A DNA stretch of 64,000 bases from Pseudochelatococcus lubricantis (GCF_042432495.1 NZ_JBHLXC010000024.1:248001-312000); one strand, 5' to 3'. Shown: positions 1 to 8,625, counted from the first letter of the stretch. Program-made: numbers and translations. The notes: generated from the sequence alone by a model not told the origin.

Positions 1-840
1 GCCGGGGGGCATGGAATCGAGCTGCCGCGTTCCCGTCCGCGGGCCGGAGAAGCCGCGATCGAACAGCTCCGCCGCGTGGATGGTGCGGGCAGCGGCGGTG
101 CGCTCGCCCAGCAACACCACGATCAACTGCTGGCCGCCGCGCCGCGCCGTCGCGACGACATTGAAGCCGGAGGCGCAGATGAAGCCGGTCTTCATGCCGT
201 CCGCGCCCGGATAGCGTCCGATCAGGCCATTGGTGTTCTGGTAGATCTTCTTGCCGAGTTGAACGCCGCCGATGCCGAAATAGGGGCGGAACTGCGGAAA
301 ATCGTTCAACAGCGCGCGCGCAAGCACGGCGAGATCGCGCGCGGTGACGCGCTGGCGCGTATCCGGCAGGCCGTGCGGGTTGACAAAATAGCTGCCGTGC
401 ATGCCGAGCCGGCGCGCTTCCCCGTTCATCACCGCGGCGAAGGCATCCACGCTGCCGGCGACATTCTCCGCCAGCACGACCGCGAGATCGTTGGCGGACT
501 TGACCAGCATCATCTTGAGGACGTTATCGACGGTCAGCACGGTGCCGGGCTTGAAGCCCATCCTGGAAGGCGGCGTCCGCGTGGCGTTCGCCGAGACCTT
601 GAGCGGCGTGTCGAGGGACAGGCGCCCGTCGCGCACTTCCTTCAGCACCACGTAGGTGGTCATCAGCTTGGTGACGGAGGCGGGAAACCAAGGGTCGACG
701 GCCTGCTCCTCGTAAAGCACCTGCCCGCTCGCGGCATCCACGAGCAGGGCCGGTCCCGCGTGCGCGCCGCCCGCCGTCAGCGCCGGCACGGCCAGCAGCG
801 CCGCGCCCGCCAAAGTCCCACGCAGCCCGTTTCTCGTCAT
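1..840 (-). CDS. D-alanyl-D-alanine carboxypeptidase (penicillin-binding protein 5/6 type), C-terminus cut off by window edge
   Basis: Periplasmic serine peptidase that trims the terminal D-Ala from peptidoglycan stem peptides. Reading the minus strand from ATG at 840 gives 280 codons open to the window edge. Residues 1-28 form a signal peptide ending in GGAHA. All three penicillin-binding motifs are visible in order: SxxK as SVTK at residues 55-58, SxN inside VKSAND, and KTG inside GMKTGF. This is the S11 peptidase (DacA/DacC/DacF) arrangement. The C-terminal beta domain and membrane anchor lie outside the window. An in-frame ATG two codons upstream (846) is an alternative start. It follows bolA on the same strand after about 136 bp. 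Family is certain; which paralogue is not. Confidence 0.9.
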   Translation of the reverse strand, partial: MTRNGLRGTLAGAALLAVPALTAGGAHAGPALLVDAASGQVLYEEQAVDPWFPASVTKLMTTYVVLKEVRDGRLSLDTPLKVSANATRTPPSRMGFKPGTVLTVDNVLKMMLVKSANDLAVVLAENVAGSVDAFAAVMNGEARRLGMHGSYFVNPHGLPDTRQRVTARDLAVLARALLNDFPQFRPYFGIGGVQLGKKIYQNTNGLIGRYPGADGMKTGFICASGFNVVATARRGGQQLIVVLLGERTAAARTIHAAELFDRGFSGPRTGTRQLDSMPPG

Positions 841-976
841 CCGCATCGTTCCGGTTCCCGCACTTGCCCGCACCGTTTTACAGCGTGCGCGCCCTTAACG
901 CCACCCGCAATGCGGCGTGAGCATGACGCCGGCGGAGGCGGGGGGCGGAAACGGCAGCCAGCGACTGTTTGCCGCA

Positions 977-1300
977 TCAGCCCGCCCGCCGCGCGGCCTC
1001 CTCCGGTGTGAGCGCGGTCAGGGCGAGGGCGTGCAGGCCCGTCTCGAACTCCGGCGCCAGCAGGGTATTGATCCGGCGATGGCGCTCCACGCGGCTGAGA
1101 GCAGCGAAGTCGCGCGAGACGATGGTGACGTCGTAGTGCGTTTCTCCGCCTTCCCGCCATCCGCCGTGGCCGACATGCCGGTGCGATTCGTCATGCACCG
1201 CAAGCGTTTCGGGTGCGAATGCCCCGGTCAGGACGCGGACGATGCGCTCGGCGCGCGATCCGTCCTGCCGTGGCGGAGTGGAATTTTCTGTCGTTGACAC
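977..1300 (-). CDS. bolA: BolA family protein
   Basis: Small BolA-fold protein (107 aa), of the type that partners monothiol glutaredoxins in iron-sulfur cluster trafficking and stress or morphology control. The signature is clear: an HRHVGH histidine cluster, the DVTIVSRDF strand, the ERHRRIN helix and a C-terminal segment with LHALALTALTPEEA. About 20 residues before the fold look disordered. It is divergent from the J-domain gene at 1409, with a 108 bp shared intergenic region, and this BolA/J-domain pairing near cob genes is recurrent in Hyphomicrobiales. The partner role is inferred from the family. Confidence 0.92.
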   Translation of the reverse strand: MSTTENSTPPRQDGSRAERIVRVLTGAFAPETLAVHDESHRHVGHGGWREGGETHYDVTIVSRDFAALSRVERHRRINTLLAPEFETGLHALALTALTPEEAARRAG

Positions 1301-1408
1301 GGTCGTCTCCCCTGTCGTTTTTCACGGACTCGTTTATCTTCGGTGAGGTATTGTCGTGTTTCATTAGGCCTTGTCCAGCGGTGAAACGATCCCCATAAAT
1401 GCACTCCC

Positions 1409-2074
1409 ATGAATCTGAACTCGTCCATTTTTGATCGCATCCGTGTCCGCCCCCGAGTCGCCGAGGAAGCCCCTTCGGCGCAAGCGGTCGCGTGCGACCA
1501 TGCGGGATGCGCAGCCAAGGGAACGTTCCGTGCCCCCAAGGGGCGCGGCCGCGAGAAGGAATACTGGAACTTCTGCCTCGAACACGTGCGCGCCTATAAC
1601 CAGTCCTACAATTATTTCGACGGGATGAGCGACAACGACGTCGCCGCCTACCAGAAGGACGCGGCCGTCGGCCACCGCCCCACCTGGGCCATGGGCGTCA
1701 ACCCCTCGGCGCGCGAGACCTGTCGCACCCGCCGGCAGACGAAACCCGGAGAGGCGGATGGCTATCCCGACGGCACGGCAGGCGCCGGCGCGTGGGAGGT
1801 CGACGATTCGCTGGGGCTTTTCGGCGCCCGCACGTATCAGGCGCGGCACGCTCCCGCGGAGGACGCACAGCCGCGCCTCTCGGGCACGGCGCTGAAAGCG
1901 CTCGACCAGCTCGGCCTCGATGCCGGCGTGGACGCCGCCACGATCAAAGCGCGCTACAAGCTGCTGGTGAAGCGCTTCCACCCGGACGCCAACGGCGGCG
2001 ATCGCTCGTTCGAGGAACGGCTGCAGGAAATCCTTCAGGCCTACAACACGCTGAAGGCCATCGGCCTTTGCTGA
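1409..2074 (+). CDS. DnaJ-like J-domain molecular chaperone protein
   Basis: Probable Hsp70 co-chaperone of 221 aa. The N-terminal two thirds hold a cysteine/histidine-containing segment (CDHAGC near residue 30, FCLEH near 55) and a tyrosine-rich stretch (YNQSYNYFDG). A C-terminal J domain follows, with the diagnostic HPD at residues 191-193 and the helix YKLLVKRF just before it. Placing the J domain at the C-terminus and the cysteine-bearing segment at the N-terminus is usual for the alphaproteobacterial protein found beside bolA. It is transcribed divergently from bolA. Its client is unknown. Confidence 0.88.
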   Translation: MNLNSSIFDRIRVRPRVAEEAPSAQAVACDHAGCAAKGTFRAPKGRGREKEYWNFCLEHVRAYNQSYNYFDGMSDNDVAAYQKDAAVGHRPTWAMGVNPSARETCRTRRQTKPGEADGYPDGTAGAGAWEVDDSLGLFGARTYQARHAPAEDAQPRLSGTALKALDQLGLDAGVDAATIKARYKLLVKRFHPDANGGDRSFEERLQEILQAYNTLKAIGLC

Positions 2075-2104
2075 CCCGCAGGGGCATACCGGACGCGAGA
2101 TGAC

Positions 2105-2500
2105 ATGACACGGCCAGCCATGGAACAACGGACAGGAAGGCGGAGCCGCACGGCCGCTCCCTCCCGCTGTTCAGGCAACGGCACCAGCCGGAAGGCCGTG
2201 CACGTTACCCGATTCGGCGTGGGATGCGCGGTCGCCATTGCGGCGGTCTTGCTGCTGGGCGGCTGCATGTCGAGCGCCGAGATCACCCGCATGAACGCCG
2301 AAAACGACAAGGCGCGCTGCTCGGAATACGGCTTCAAGCCCGGCACCGAAGCGTTCGCGAAGTGCCGCTTCGATCTCGACCGGCGCCGGGAGGACGAACG
2401 CAACGCCCTCCTCGACGCCCCCATCGGGCCACCCGTCTTCATGTCCGCGCCCGACCGGTGCTGGAACACGCCGTGGGGCTTGCGCTGCGAAACGTGGTGA
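2105..2500 (+). CDS. small lipoprotein with CxxYGFxPGTxxFAxC motif
   Basis: Predicted outer- or inner-membrane lipoprotein of unknown function (131 aa). A hydrophobic stretch (VAIAAVLLLGGC) ends in a lipobox with the lipidated Cys at residue 54. The mature part carries a cysteine pair in the motif C-S-E-Y-G-F-K-P-G-T-x-x-F-A-x-C, a pattern seen in many short hypothetical proteins of Hyphomicrobiales, and a second Cys pair near the end (DRCWNTPWGLRC). The n-region is unusually long for a signal peptide. A GTG at 2198 would give a more typical 22-residue leader and may be the true start. It sits 30 bp after the J-domain gene, so co-transcription is possible. Confidence 0.75.
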   Translation: MTRPAMEQRTGRRSRTAAPSRCSGNGTSRKAVHVTRFGVGCAVAIAAVLLLGGCMSSAEITRMNAENDKARCSEYGFKPGTEAFAKCRFDLDRRREDERNALLDAPIGPPVFMSAPDRCWNTPWGLRCETW

Positions 2501-2518
2501 AGACGCGGGCGCGGCAAT

Positions 2519-3565
2519 TCAGCCTGCCCGCGACACGCCCGCCTGTGTAAAGGTCGCCATTTCACCGTGGCATGCGGCGGCGGCCTTGACGATGCCGGCG
2601 GCGAGCGCCGCGCCGGCGCCCTCGCCGAGTTGCAGGCCCAGCGACAGCAGCGGCTTCTTGCCGAGCCGCTCCAGCACCTGCGCATGCGCGCCCTCCGCCG
2701 ACAGATGGCCCGCCATGCAGTGGTCGATCGCTTGCGGATCGATGGCATGCAGGACCGCGGCCGCCGCGGTAACGGCATAGCCATCGAGCAGCACGGGGAT
2801 ATGTTCGAGCCGCGCCGCCAGGATGGCGCCGGCCGCCGCCGCGATCTCGCGCCCACCGAGGCGGCGCAGCACCTCAAGCGGGTCCGTCAGGTGGCCGGCA
2901 TGGAAGGCGAGCGCCTCCTCCACGATGGTGATCTTGCGGGCAAGGCGCTCCGCATCTCCGGCCGTCGTCGGCCCTTCCCAGGCGCCGCGCCCGACCCACT
3001 GATCCGCCGGCCCGCCGTAGAGCGCGGCGTAAATGGCGGCGGCAACCGTGCCGCCGCCGATGCCCATCTCGCCGATGCTCAGCAGATCGGTGCCGCCGGC
3101 GATGGCTTCCATGCCGAACGCCATGGTGGCGACACACGCCTTCTCGTCGAGTGCCTCCTCGCGGGTGATGTCGCCGGTCGGCAGGTCGAGCGCGAGGTCG
3201 AACACCTTGAAGCCCAGATCGTAGGACGCGCAGATCTGGTTGATGGCGCCGCCGCCGGCGGCGAAATTGTCGAGCATCTGCCGCGTGACCGCCGGCGGGA
3301 AAGCCGATACGCCGCGCGACGCCACGCCATGGTTGCCCGCGAACACGACGACGAGCGGCCGACGCACGGCGGGTTTCGGATTGCCCTGCCAGGCCGCGAG
3401 CCATTCGACGGCAGTTTCCAGCGCGCCAAGCGAGCCAACCGGCTTCGTCAACTCCCGATTGCGCGCCTTCACGGCGGCGACGGCGAACTCGTCCGGCCCG
3501 GGCAGGACATGGAACAGCCCACGCACGTCATCGAACGGCATTCCAGTGGTGTTCGTCGGGATCAT
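2519..3565 (-). CDS. cobT: nicotinate-nucleotide--dimethylbenzimidazole phosphoribosyltransferase
   Basis: Late step of cobalamin synthesis: activates dimethylbenzimidazole as alpha-ribazole phosphate for the lower ligand. The 348 aa from ATG at 3565 match normal CobT length. Diagnostic segments are LTKPVGSLG, VVFAGNHGVASRGVSAFP, NFAAGGGAINQ, the glycine-rich GEMGIGGGT loop and the C-terminal LGLQLGEGAGAALA. The reading frame stays open to 3784, but that extension has no family character; ATG codons at 3574, 3571 and 3565 are candidates and lie just downstream of an AGGA. Cobalamin genes often have a B12 riboswitch, but none could be recognised upstream. No other cob gene is in the window. 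Confidence 0.93.
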   Translation of the reverse strand: MIPTNTTGMPFDDVRGLFHVLPGPDEFAVAAVKARNRELTKPVGSLGALETAVEWLAAWQGNPKPAVRRPLVVVFAGNHGVASRGVSAFPPAVTRQMLDNFAAGGGAINQICASYDLGFKVFDLALDLPTGDITREEALDEKACVATMAFGMEAIAGGTDLLSIGEMGIGGGTVAAAIYAALYGGPADQWVGRGAWEGPTTAGDAERLARKITIVEEALAFHAGHLTDPLEVLRRLGGREIAAAAGAILAARLEHIPVLLDGYAVTAAAAVLHAIDPQAIDHCMAGHLSAEGAHAQVLERLGKKPLLSLGLQLGEGAGAALAAGIVKAAAACHGEMATFTQAGVSRAG

Positions 3566-3924
3566 TCTCATCATCCTGCAGATTGAATCATGATACGGGC
3601 GTCGCCCTGCATAACAGGCGTCCGGCACGTAGGCGAGCCATAATACAAAGAGGCCAATGAGCCTGACTTGCCAGTCCCGATCAGGCTGCGCGGCGTCTGA
3701 GCGGCGCTCATCCGCCCCCGGCCCGAAGACCGGCGCGGACAGTATGACGCCCACACCACGCGCGGCAATTGCCATAGCACACATGCCGCACTATGATCCG
3801 GCCTCCCCGACAGATTCGGCACGGTCAGATGCAGATGCCGGGGATTGTCGGGATACGGATAACGTTTGGGCTTTGTGAGCGATCCGTTATCTGCTAACGG
3901 ACAGCGTCCGGCAGGAATGCGCAT
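3566..3924. other. intergenic region between cobT and tRNA-Gln
   Basis: No convincing gene. The minus strand would be the cobT leader and contains an inverted repeat at 3660-3687 (7 bp arms, AGCCTGA/TCAGGCT, 14 nt loop). A second inverted repeat (CCGTTA/TAACGG) lies at 3884-3900, just before the tRNA. None of the conserved cores of the cobalamin riboswitch could be found. The tRNA promoter must lie in the right-hand part, but no clear -35/-10 pair can be assigned. Confidence 0.4.
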
Positions 3925-3999
3925 TGGGGCGTCGCCAAGTGGTAAGGCAGCGGATTTTGATTCCGCCATGCGGAGGTTCGAATCCTCCCGCCCCAGCCA
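3925..3999 (+). tRNA. tRNA-Gln (anticodon UUG)
   Basis: Full cloverleaf: acceptor stem TGGGGCG paired with CGCCCCA, discriminator G, encoded CCA at 3997-3999, D arm with AAGTGGTAAGGC, anticodon stem GCGGA/TCCGC around a 7 nt loop with anticodon TTG at 3957-3959, and a T arm with GGTTCGAATCC. It reads CAA (and CAG by wobble). No GlnRS is visible here; if this organism lacks it, like many alphaproteobacteria, this tRNA would be charged by GltX plus GatCAB. Confidence 0.97.
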
Positions 4000-4197
4000 A
4001 ATCTTTTCCACAGACTGGAAGCTTTATTTCAAGGGGTTAGCGGGCACCCTTCGGTCTACACTTCCCGCCGGCAGCCCAAAACGGTGGCCCAAGGGACTGC
4101 CGATTTTCCGCTGTCGGCCACACCTGCCGCGAGCGACCAACCATGACCGCCGCTGATTTCCATGTCTCAGGCGCAAGTCCAACCTGCTCCGGTGTCG

Positions 4198-4746
4198 CTA
4201 TCCTCGCGCTACCTCGCACGCAAGTTCGGCCAGCTTCAGTACAGTATTCCAGTTGCGTGCGGTATTTGGCACGCCTATGCCCCTGTCGAATTTTTCAGCA
4301 AGCCTGGACCGGCCGAACCCGCCGGGCGTATGGAGATAGGCGACATTGTCGACCACGGCGATGCGTTCCCCCTCCGATGCAAAGGTGCGCAGGGTCTCGA
4401 CGACCGCCTCGGCAGGCTGCGCGGCAAGCACGGCCGCGTGGAGGTGCTTAGGCACGTCAACGGCATCCGGAAACGGATTTCGCGCAATCAAGTCGTCCCA
4501 TTCCGACCGCGTCAGCGCATAGATTGGCTTGTCGAAGTTGAACTCTTGCGCGCATACCTCCGCGACTGTCGCGACTACCGCATCGCGCGACAGCACGCTT
4601 CCGAACACGGCATTGCCGCTGTTGATGTAGGTCACAACATGGCGGAAGCCTGCATCCGTCAGTTTTTCGCGCAAAGGCTTCACGGGGAGCTGCGTCTTGC
4701 CGCCAATACCGCGGAAGAGTATGATGAAAACGGTTTCCCTGTTCAT
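4198..4746 (-). CDS. DUF1697 family protein
   Basis: Cytosolic protein of unknown function (182 aa from the ATG at 4746). The N-terminal pattern with FIILFRGIGG, then TQLPVKPLREKL, and the YINSGNAVF motif are characteristic of DUF1697, as is the later RNWNTVLKL segment. The ORF can start six codons earlier, but ATG 4746 matches the family N-terminus. It stands alone, with its 3' end toward the tRNA-Gln gene. No substrate can be suggested. Confidence 0.85.
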   Translation of the reverse strand: MNRETVFIILFRGIGGKTQLPVKPLREKLTDAGFRHVVTYINSGNAVFGSVLSRDAVVATVAEVCAQEFNFDKPIYALTRSEWDDLIARNPFPDAVDVPKHLHAAVLAAQPAEAVVETLRTFASEGERIAVVDNVAYLHTPGGFGRSRLAEKFDRGIGVPNTARNWNTVLKLAELACEVARG

Positions 4747-5052
4747 CCGATCCCTTTCCTTCATACCGGCGGAACATCGCTACGCGCCCCGACTATATCA
4801 TCGGCGACAGCCTCTTGCTAACTACGGACGGCATCGACCCCTCCGCCACCGAAGATAGAGCAAAGCGCATCAGATTTATCCAGAACCGTTCCCATGTTCA
4901 GGCTTGATGCAATAGCGCCCGGTCCGGCGATCGCGATGACGCCGACAACGCTGGAGGCGCCGAACGTTTCCCGGAAAGCGGGAGGTCGGGCACGATCGCC
5001 CACAGCAAGGGCGCGCAGCGGAAAGGTGAAGCGGCGTGGAGATCGCGTGTGG
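4747..5052. other. intergenic region, no gene recognised
   Basis: About 306 bp between the DUF1697 gene and the 3' end of the HD-domain gene. Short open frames cross it on both strands, but none has family character or a ribosome binding site. No repeat, RNA motif or mobile-element end was recognised. Confidence 0.4.
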
Positions 5053-5952
5053 TCAGCCGGTGTCGTCGGCGTAGACACGGATATAGCGCCCGCTCACCTC
5101 GATTCCGACGAAGCGCTGGTCGAAGACGATGCAGAGCCGTTGGGCTAGTGCCACCACCGCGTCCGTGCTGTCGCTGCGGATGCGTGCGAGCAGTATCTGC
5201 CGCCGGCTTCCGTCGAAGACTGCGTCGGCGTGCTGCACGGTGGCGGAGGGAAAGCTGCGAGAGATGGTCTCGCAAAGCCGGTCCATATCCGCGTCGGTGA
5301 TCGCCCGTTTCGAAGTGTTGGGCAGGTAGACGAGGTGCACCGCCTGGCCGATAACGCTGTCGAGATGCCGGGCGATGACCTCGGCACCGTCGACTTCAAG
5401 GGCCGCGTCGGCGCGGATTGCCCGCTCGGCGTCGGCGGCGGTCTGGTCGAAGAGCGTCTCGATCACGGCGTTGGCGCCGCGGCCGGCGTCGATGAGCTGC
5501 CGGCACCCCTCCAGATAGCCGAGACGGCGGTCCATCGCCCAGCCGGCCGGTGGCGAGACCGCGATTGCGCGCAGGTTCGAGATCACATCGGCGGTCTTGA
5601 CGATTCGGGCTTCCGGCGACTTGTGCGCCATGGCGGCGATGCGCTGCCGGCGGCGCTCATCCTTGGGCAGGGTCATGTCGTCGGAGTTCTCGATGACGAT
5701 CCGGGCCACGCGCGCCCCGAAAGCGGCGGCAAGCTCCTCGGCCGATATCGGCGTGTCCTCGACGACGTCGTGCAGCAGCGCCGCGATCAGGAGTTCCCCG
5801 TCCTCGCCGCCAGTGGCGCGGGCGACGAGATCAAGCACCTCGATCAGGTGGTTGATGTAAGGCTCCTGCGCCGCGCCCTTGCGCCGCTGGTTGGCGTGGG
5901 CCTCGGCAGCGTAGACGAGAGCGCGCGTCAGCCCGAGAACGTTCGTGCTCAT
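5053..5952 (-). CDS. HD-domain (p)ppGpp hydrolase-like protein (MESH1/SpoT-hydrolase type) with C-terminal extension
   Basis: Likely metal-dependent phosphohydrolase related to the hydrolase half of SpoT and to MESH1 small alarmone hydrolases. From ATG 5952 (299 aa) the N-terminal half has R-R-K-G followed by PYINH (His35), the ALLHDVVEDT core (His61-Asp62, Glu65-Asp66) and KTADVISNL (Asp122), the full HD metal ligand set. Residues from about 175 to 299 form an extension not found in MESH1, of unknown function. No synthetase domain is present. The frame is open to 6168, but the extra N-terminus is arginine-rich and has no family match; ATG 5952 follows GGGGACG. Substrate (ppGpp, NADPH or another nucleotide) is uncertain. 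Confidence 0.8.
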   Translation of the reverse strand: MSTNVLGLTRALVYAAEAHANQRRKGAAQEPYINHLIEVLDLVARATGGEDGELLIAALLHDVVEDTPISAEELAAAFGARVARIVIENSDDMTLPKDERRRQRIAAMAHKSPEARIVKTADVISNLRAIAVSPPAGWAMDRRLGYLEGCRQLIDAGRGANAVIETLFDQTAADAERAIRADAALEVDGAEVIARHLDSVIGQAVHLVYLPNTSKRAITDADMDRLCETISRSFPSATVQHADAVFDGSRRQILLARIRSDSTDAVVALAQRLCIVFDQRFVGIEVSGRYIRVYADDTG

Positions 5953-6277
5953 ACGGACGTCCCCTGGCGCGCCGCGCAGCCACGAGCGAGCGGCGGATCG
6001 CCGTCTTTCCCGGCGACGAGCGCCCTTCGCGTATTCTCCGAGCCCATGCCAAACCTCCGCCCGCGCGCTGCGGAATATATGTCGCGCCGCGGTTTTATGC
6101 ACGTGAACTTTGTGCGACGACGGCAGAGGACGCCGGCATTGAGGCAAGGAAATTAAAATCGGCAACACGAGCTTGGAGCGCCGATTTCATCGAAATTTCC
6201 CGGTTGCTTCCCGGAAAGCGGAGCCCCCCGACCGGTTCGTGCCGGATTGCCTCGTCAGCCAACATCGTCCATCGCTT
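5953..6277. other. intergenic region upstream of the HD-domain gene
   Basis: About 325 bp between gene X (3' end at 6278) and the HD-domain start. It should carry the promoter of the HD gene on the minus strand. No RNA motif, clear operator or conserved short ORF was recognised. Confidence 0.4.
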
Positions 6278-6889
6278 TCAGGGAGACGCCTGACCGAGAG
6301 GCACGCCACGGGCGAGTAACTGGTCGACCGCTTCATCAATTGCGGCCAACAGGTTGCCGGCACTTGCACTTTCGGAATCGTCTTCCGCGGTGGGAGCTGC
6401 GGCGTCCCGTTGCGGCGGCAGCCATGCGAAGCCCGGGTGGGCAAAGGTGCTCACAACGGCGAGCAGACGCCAACCGGGCGGAATGAGTGCCCGCTCACGC
6501 GCTTCCCCTACCCGCTCCTGCAGCCGCGCAGCCCAGGTGAAAACCCGCGCGATGCGCTCGCGGGCCTGATCGGCGTCAACATAGGCGCCGCCCCATGGAA
6601 GCTGGACAAACAGGGCCAAGGGGCCCTCGACAAGATAATAATGAACCGCCCAGCTATTGACGCCATATCCGTCAAACCCGACAAGGACGTAATCCTGCAG
6701 GGCGGGATCGCTGCTTGCCTCGTTCCGGAAGGACTCGATCCCGTAGGGTGTCACATCGATCTTGCGGGTCGCAAAAACATGATCGCCCGCCGTCTGCAAT
6801 TGCGACGCGAGGGCGGCCGGCGCGGGCGGGAACGGCAAACCCTCCTCCTGAAATAGCGTACGTGCAAGTTCCGTTGGAGACTGTGTCAT
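6278..6889 (-). CDS. uncharacterised protein X, associated with the effector array
   Basis: Protein of 203 aa that I do not recognise. The start at 6889 is supported by an upstream CGAGG and by the conserved start region of a truncated paralogue at 10811-10912. No signal peptide or membrane segment. The middle has an aromatic, beta-rich stretch (residues about 68-100: DYVLVGFDGYGVNSW, HYYLVEG, LPWGGAY), then a helical, charged part (ARERIARVFTWAARLQERV) and an acidic, probably disordered tail. It follows effector 1 on the same strand after 113 bp and is probably co-transcribed with it. An accessory role for the effectors (second chaperone, immunity or regulatory protein) is possible, but this is inference from position only. 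Confidence 0.65.
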   Translation of the reverse strand: MTQSPTELARTLFQEEGLPFPPAPAALASQLQTAGDHVFATRKIDVTPYGIESFRNEASSDPALQDYVLVGFDGYGVNSWAVHYYLVEGPLALFVQLPWGGAYVDADQARERIARVFTWAARLQERVGEARERALIPPGWRLLAVVSTFAHPGFAWLPPQRDAAAPTAEDDSESASAGNLLAAIDEAVDQLLARGVPLGQASP

Positions 6890-7002
6890 AATAACCTCGT
6901 TGCTGTACCCGGGGCGATATCTGCACATCCGGTCGATAAGCAGGCTGTGGCAGGACATGAGATTCGGATGGAGAAAGTAAACTCTTGTAAAACTCTTTTT
7001 TG

Positions 7003-8625
7003 TCAGCCGGATCTTATTGCCAGCTCACGCGCGCCGTAACTATTTGTTGCGTTGCAATACATTCGGAAAAGGTGCATCGAGCGCGGATTTTCCCACCGGT
7101 CCGGCTCGATAATGCGCTGTTCGGACGCGAGTCTGCCAACATGCGCCTTCACGAAGTGCAGCCTGGCAACGGCAGCGTCACATTCCTCCTTTTGCAGCTT
7201 GTCCGACAGCATGGCCCGCAGATCCTGCGGCTTCAGCTTTGCGATGGCGGACGCCATCCCCGTATCGATGACGCCCGGGAGCCGGACACCGTGAAAGCCG
7301 TTGTCGTGCGCGGTGCCAAAGCTGCCATGGTGCTGATAGAGAACATCGGGATCCGAAGGATGCTTTCCAAAACACTGATCGTTGTCGACGCCCCTCACAA
7401 CGGCTCTGTAGCCGTCGTAGTGGATCAGCATATTGCCGCCATGCCGGTCGATTTGGCCGGCAATCGCGTCGACGAGCTGCAATTTGGTCAGTTCACGCCG
7501 AACTGCGCCGTTCTCCAGTATTGCATCGGGCAGATCATAGGCAGGCTGGCCCCGGGGCAATTCCGTCATGATGCCGACACGGCGCTCGACGCTGCGCGGC
7601 GACAGCTTGTAGAGGCATAGCCGCGTGTCGACCACCACGTCAAATCCCAGGTGCCTTGCCAAAAGGGAGGAAGCTATGTTGCGCAGTTCATAATGCGGCG
7701 ACGGCCCGATGCCGATCAGGTGCGCCCTCCAGCCCACCGACCCGTCAAGCGATTTGATGACGACGTCCCGCTTTCCGTCCGGTGCATCAATCCTGGCCGA
7801 AAAAACCGTTCCATGAAAACCGGCCCTCACTATTCTCAAGTCTTCATCGACAATTTCGGGTCTTGTATCGTGTGTCCATGGAACGTCATTCTCCGCATAA
7901 ACCTCTTTGTACCGCCGTTCCACGAGCGCCTTCCGGGGGTCTGGTGAGGCCATGGCCGCTTCCCGCTCTGCCTGCGACAGCTCAATAACCTCGCTGCGCG
8001 TCTCCTCAGACAGATCGATAAAGGCACCGCGCATGGCAGCGGATGGCAAACTGAGGCAGCATTCCCGCTCCGCCGGCGTCAACTGACTAACAACGGCGTC
8101 CCGCAGGCTGGCGGATAACTCACTAAAGACGCCGCGCATTTCAGCAGACGGCAGGTCGAGGCAGGCTCTTCGTTCCTCCGGCGAGAACTTCAGATAACTT
8201 GCCTTGCGCTCCTTCAGGGCGTAGTGGCCCGTTCCTGCAGCCACATCAAGCAGCAGAAGCGCCCGGTTCGACATACGCTCGATTTCCGATTGGCCGCAAT
8301 CGGTCCATTTGTGCTTCAGCACGTCTTTCAACTTCTCGGGTTCCTGAAGCGCGCGCTCCAGGCGCTCGCACCCGTCCAGCCCCGAAGTAAGCCTGGCCCC
8401 CACCATGCTCAGAATTCTCTCCGCCTTCTGCTTCGCAGACAAGCCGAGAAAATGCTCTGTCAGGAGGGTGGACAACCCGCCGACAAGGTTCCGGACACGC
8501 AAATCTATGTCCTGACCCGTCGCAGGCGGCGCCCATTTCAGATGAACACCCAAGGCACCCGATGCCATATCGCATTGACCTGAGCCGGCCGTCCCGATCT
8601 GCTGTTTGTTGACTGGGCCCACCAT
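7003..8625 (-). CDS. putative type III effector 1 with atypical kinase-like domain
   Basis: Cytosol-made, probably secreted protein (540 aa), first of four paralogues. Residues 1-40 are polar and low in structure, as expected for a secretion signal. Residues about 40-140 are a conserved helical domain, including ERMSNRALLLLD. Two copies of an approximately 36 aa repeat (F/L-S/T-P-x-E-R..C-L-x-L-P-S-A-x-M-R-G) cover about 147-220. The C-terminal half has kinase-like motifs: VVIK (Lys291), Glu313 in the ELRNIA helix, GQIDRHGGN (Asp393, Asn398) and VDND (Asp414, Asp416). The glycine loop is degenerate here (VRAGFHGTVF). Its Shine-Dalgarno AGGAGCA overlaps the TAG stop of the upstream chaperone gene. 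Kinase function is inferred from motifs only. Confidence 0.75.
   Translation of the reverse strand: MVGPVNKQQIGTAGSGQCDMASGALGVHLKWAPPATGQDIDLRVRNLVGGLSTLLTEHFLGLSAKQKAERILSMVGARLTSGLDGCERLERALQEPEKLKDVLKHKWTDCGQSEIERMSNRALLLLDVAAGTGHYALKERKASYLKFSPEERRACLDLPSAEMRGVFSELSASLRDAVVSQLTPAERECCLSLPSAAMRGAFIDLSEETRSEVIELSQAEREAAMASPDPRKALVERRYKEVYAENDVPWTHDTRPEIVDEDLRIVRAGFHGTVFSARIDAPDGKRDVVIKSLDGSVGWRAHLIGIGPSPHYELRNIASSLLARHLGFDVVVDTRLCLYKLSPRSVERRVGIMTELPRGQPAYDLPDAILENGAVRRELTKLQLVDAIAGQIDRHGGNMLIHYDGYRAVVRGVDNDQCFGKHPSDPDVLYQHHGSFGTAHDNGFHGVRLPGVIDTGMASAIAKLKPQDLRAMLSDKLQKEECDAAVARLHFVKAHVGRLASEQRIIEPDRWENPRSMHLFRMYCNATNSYGARELAIRSG

Noticed and set aside
3566..3784. N-terminal extension of CobT and a possible cobalamin riboswitch in its leader
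   Set aside because: The extension has no family similarity. The leader lacks the conserved cores and B12 box, so only a weak hairpin could be noted.
3571..4011. Minus-strand frame across tRNA-Gln encoding a WLGREDSNLRM-type peptide
   Set aside because: This peptide is the well-known antisense translation of a tRNA gene; the tRNA cloverleaf explains the sequence fully.
4818..5078. 86-codon minus-strand frame in the gap before the HD gene
   Set aside because: Overlaps the HD gene's 3' end in another frame and has no motif or initiation signal.
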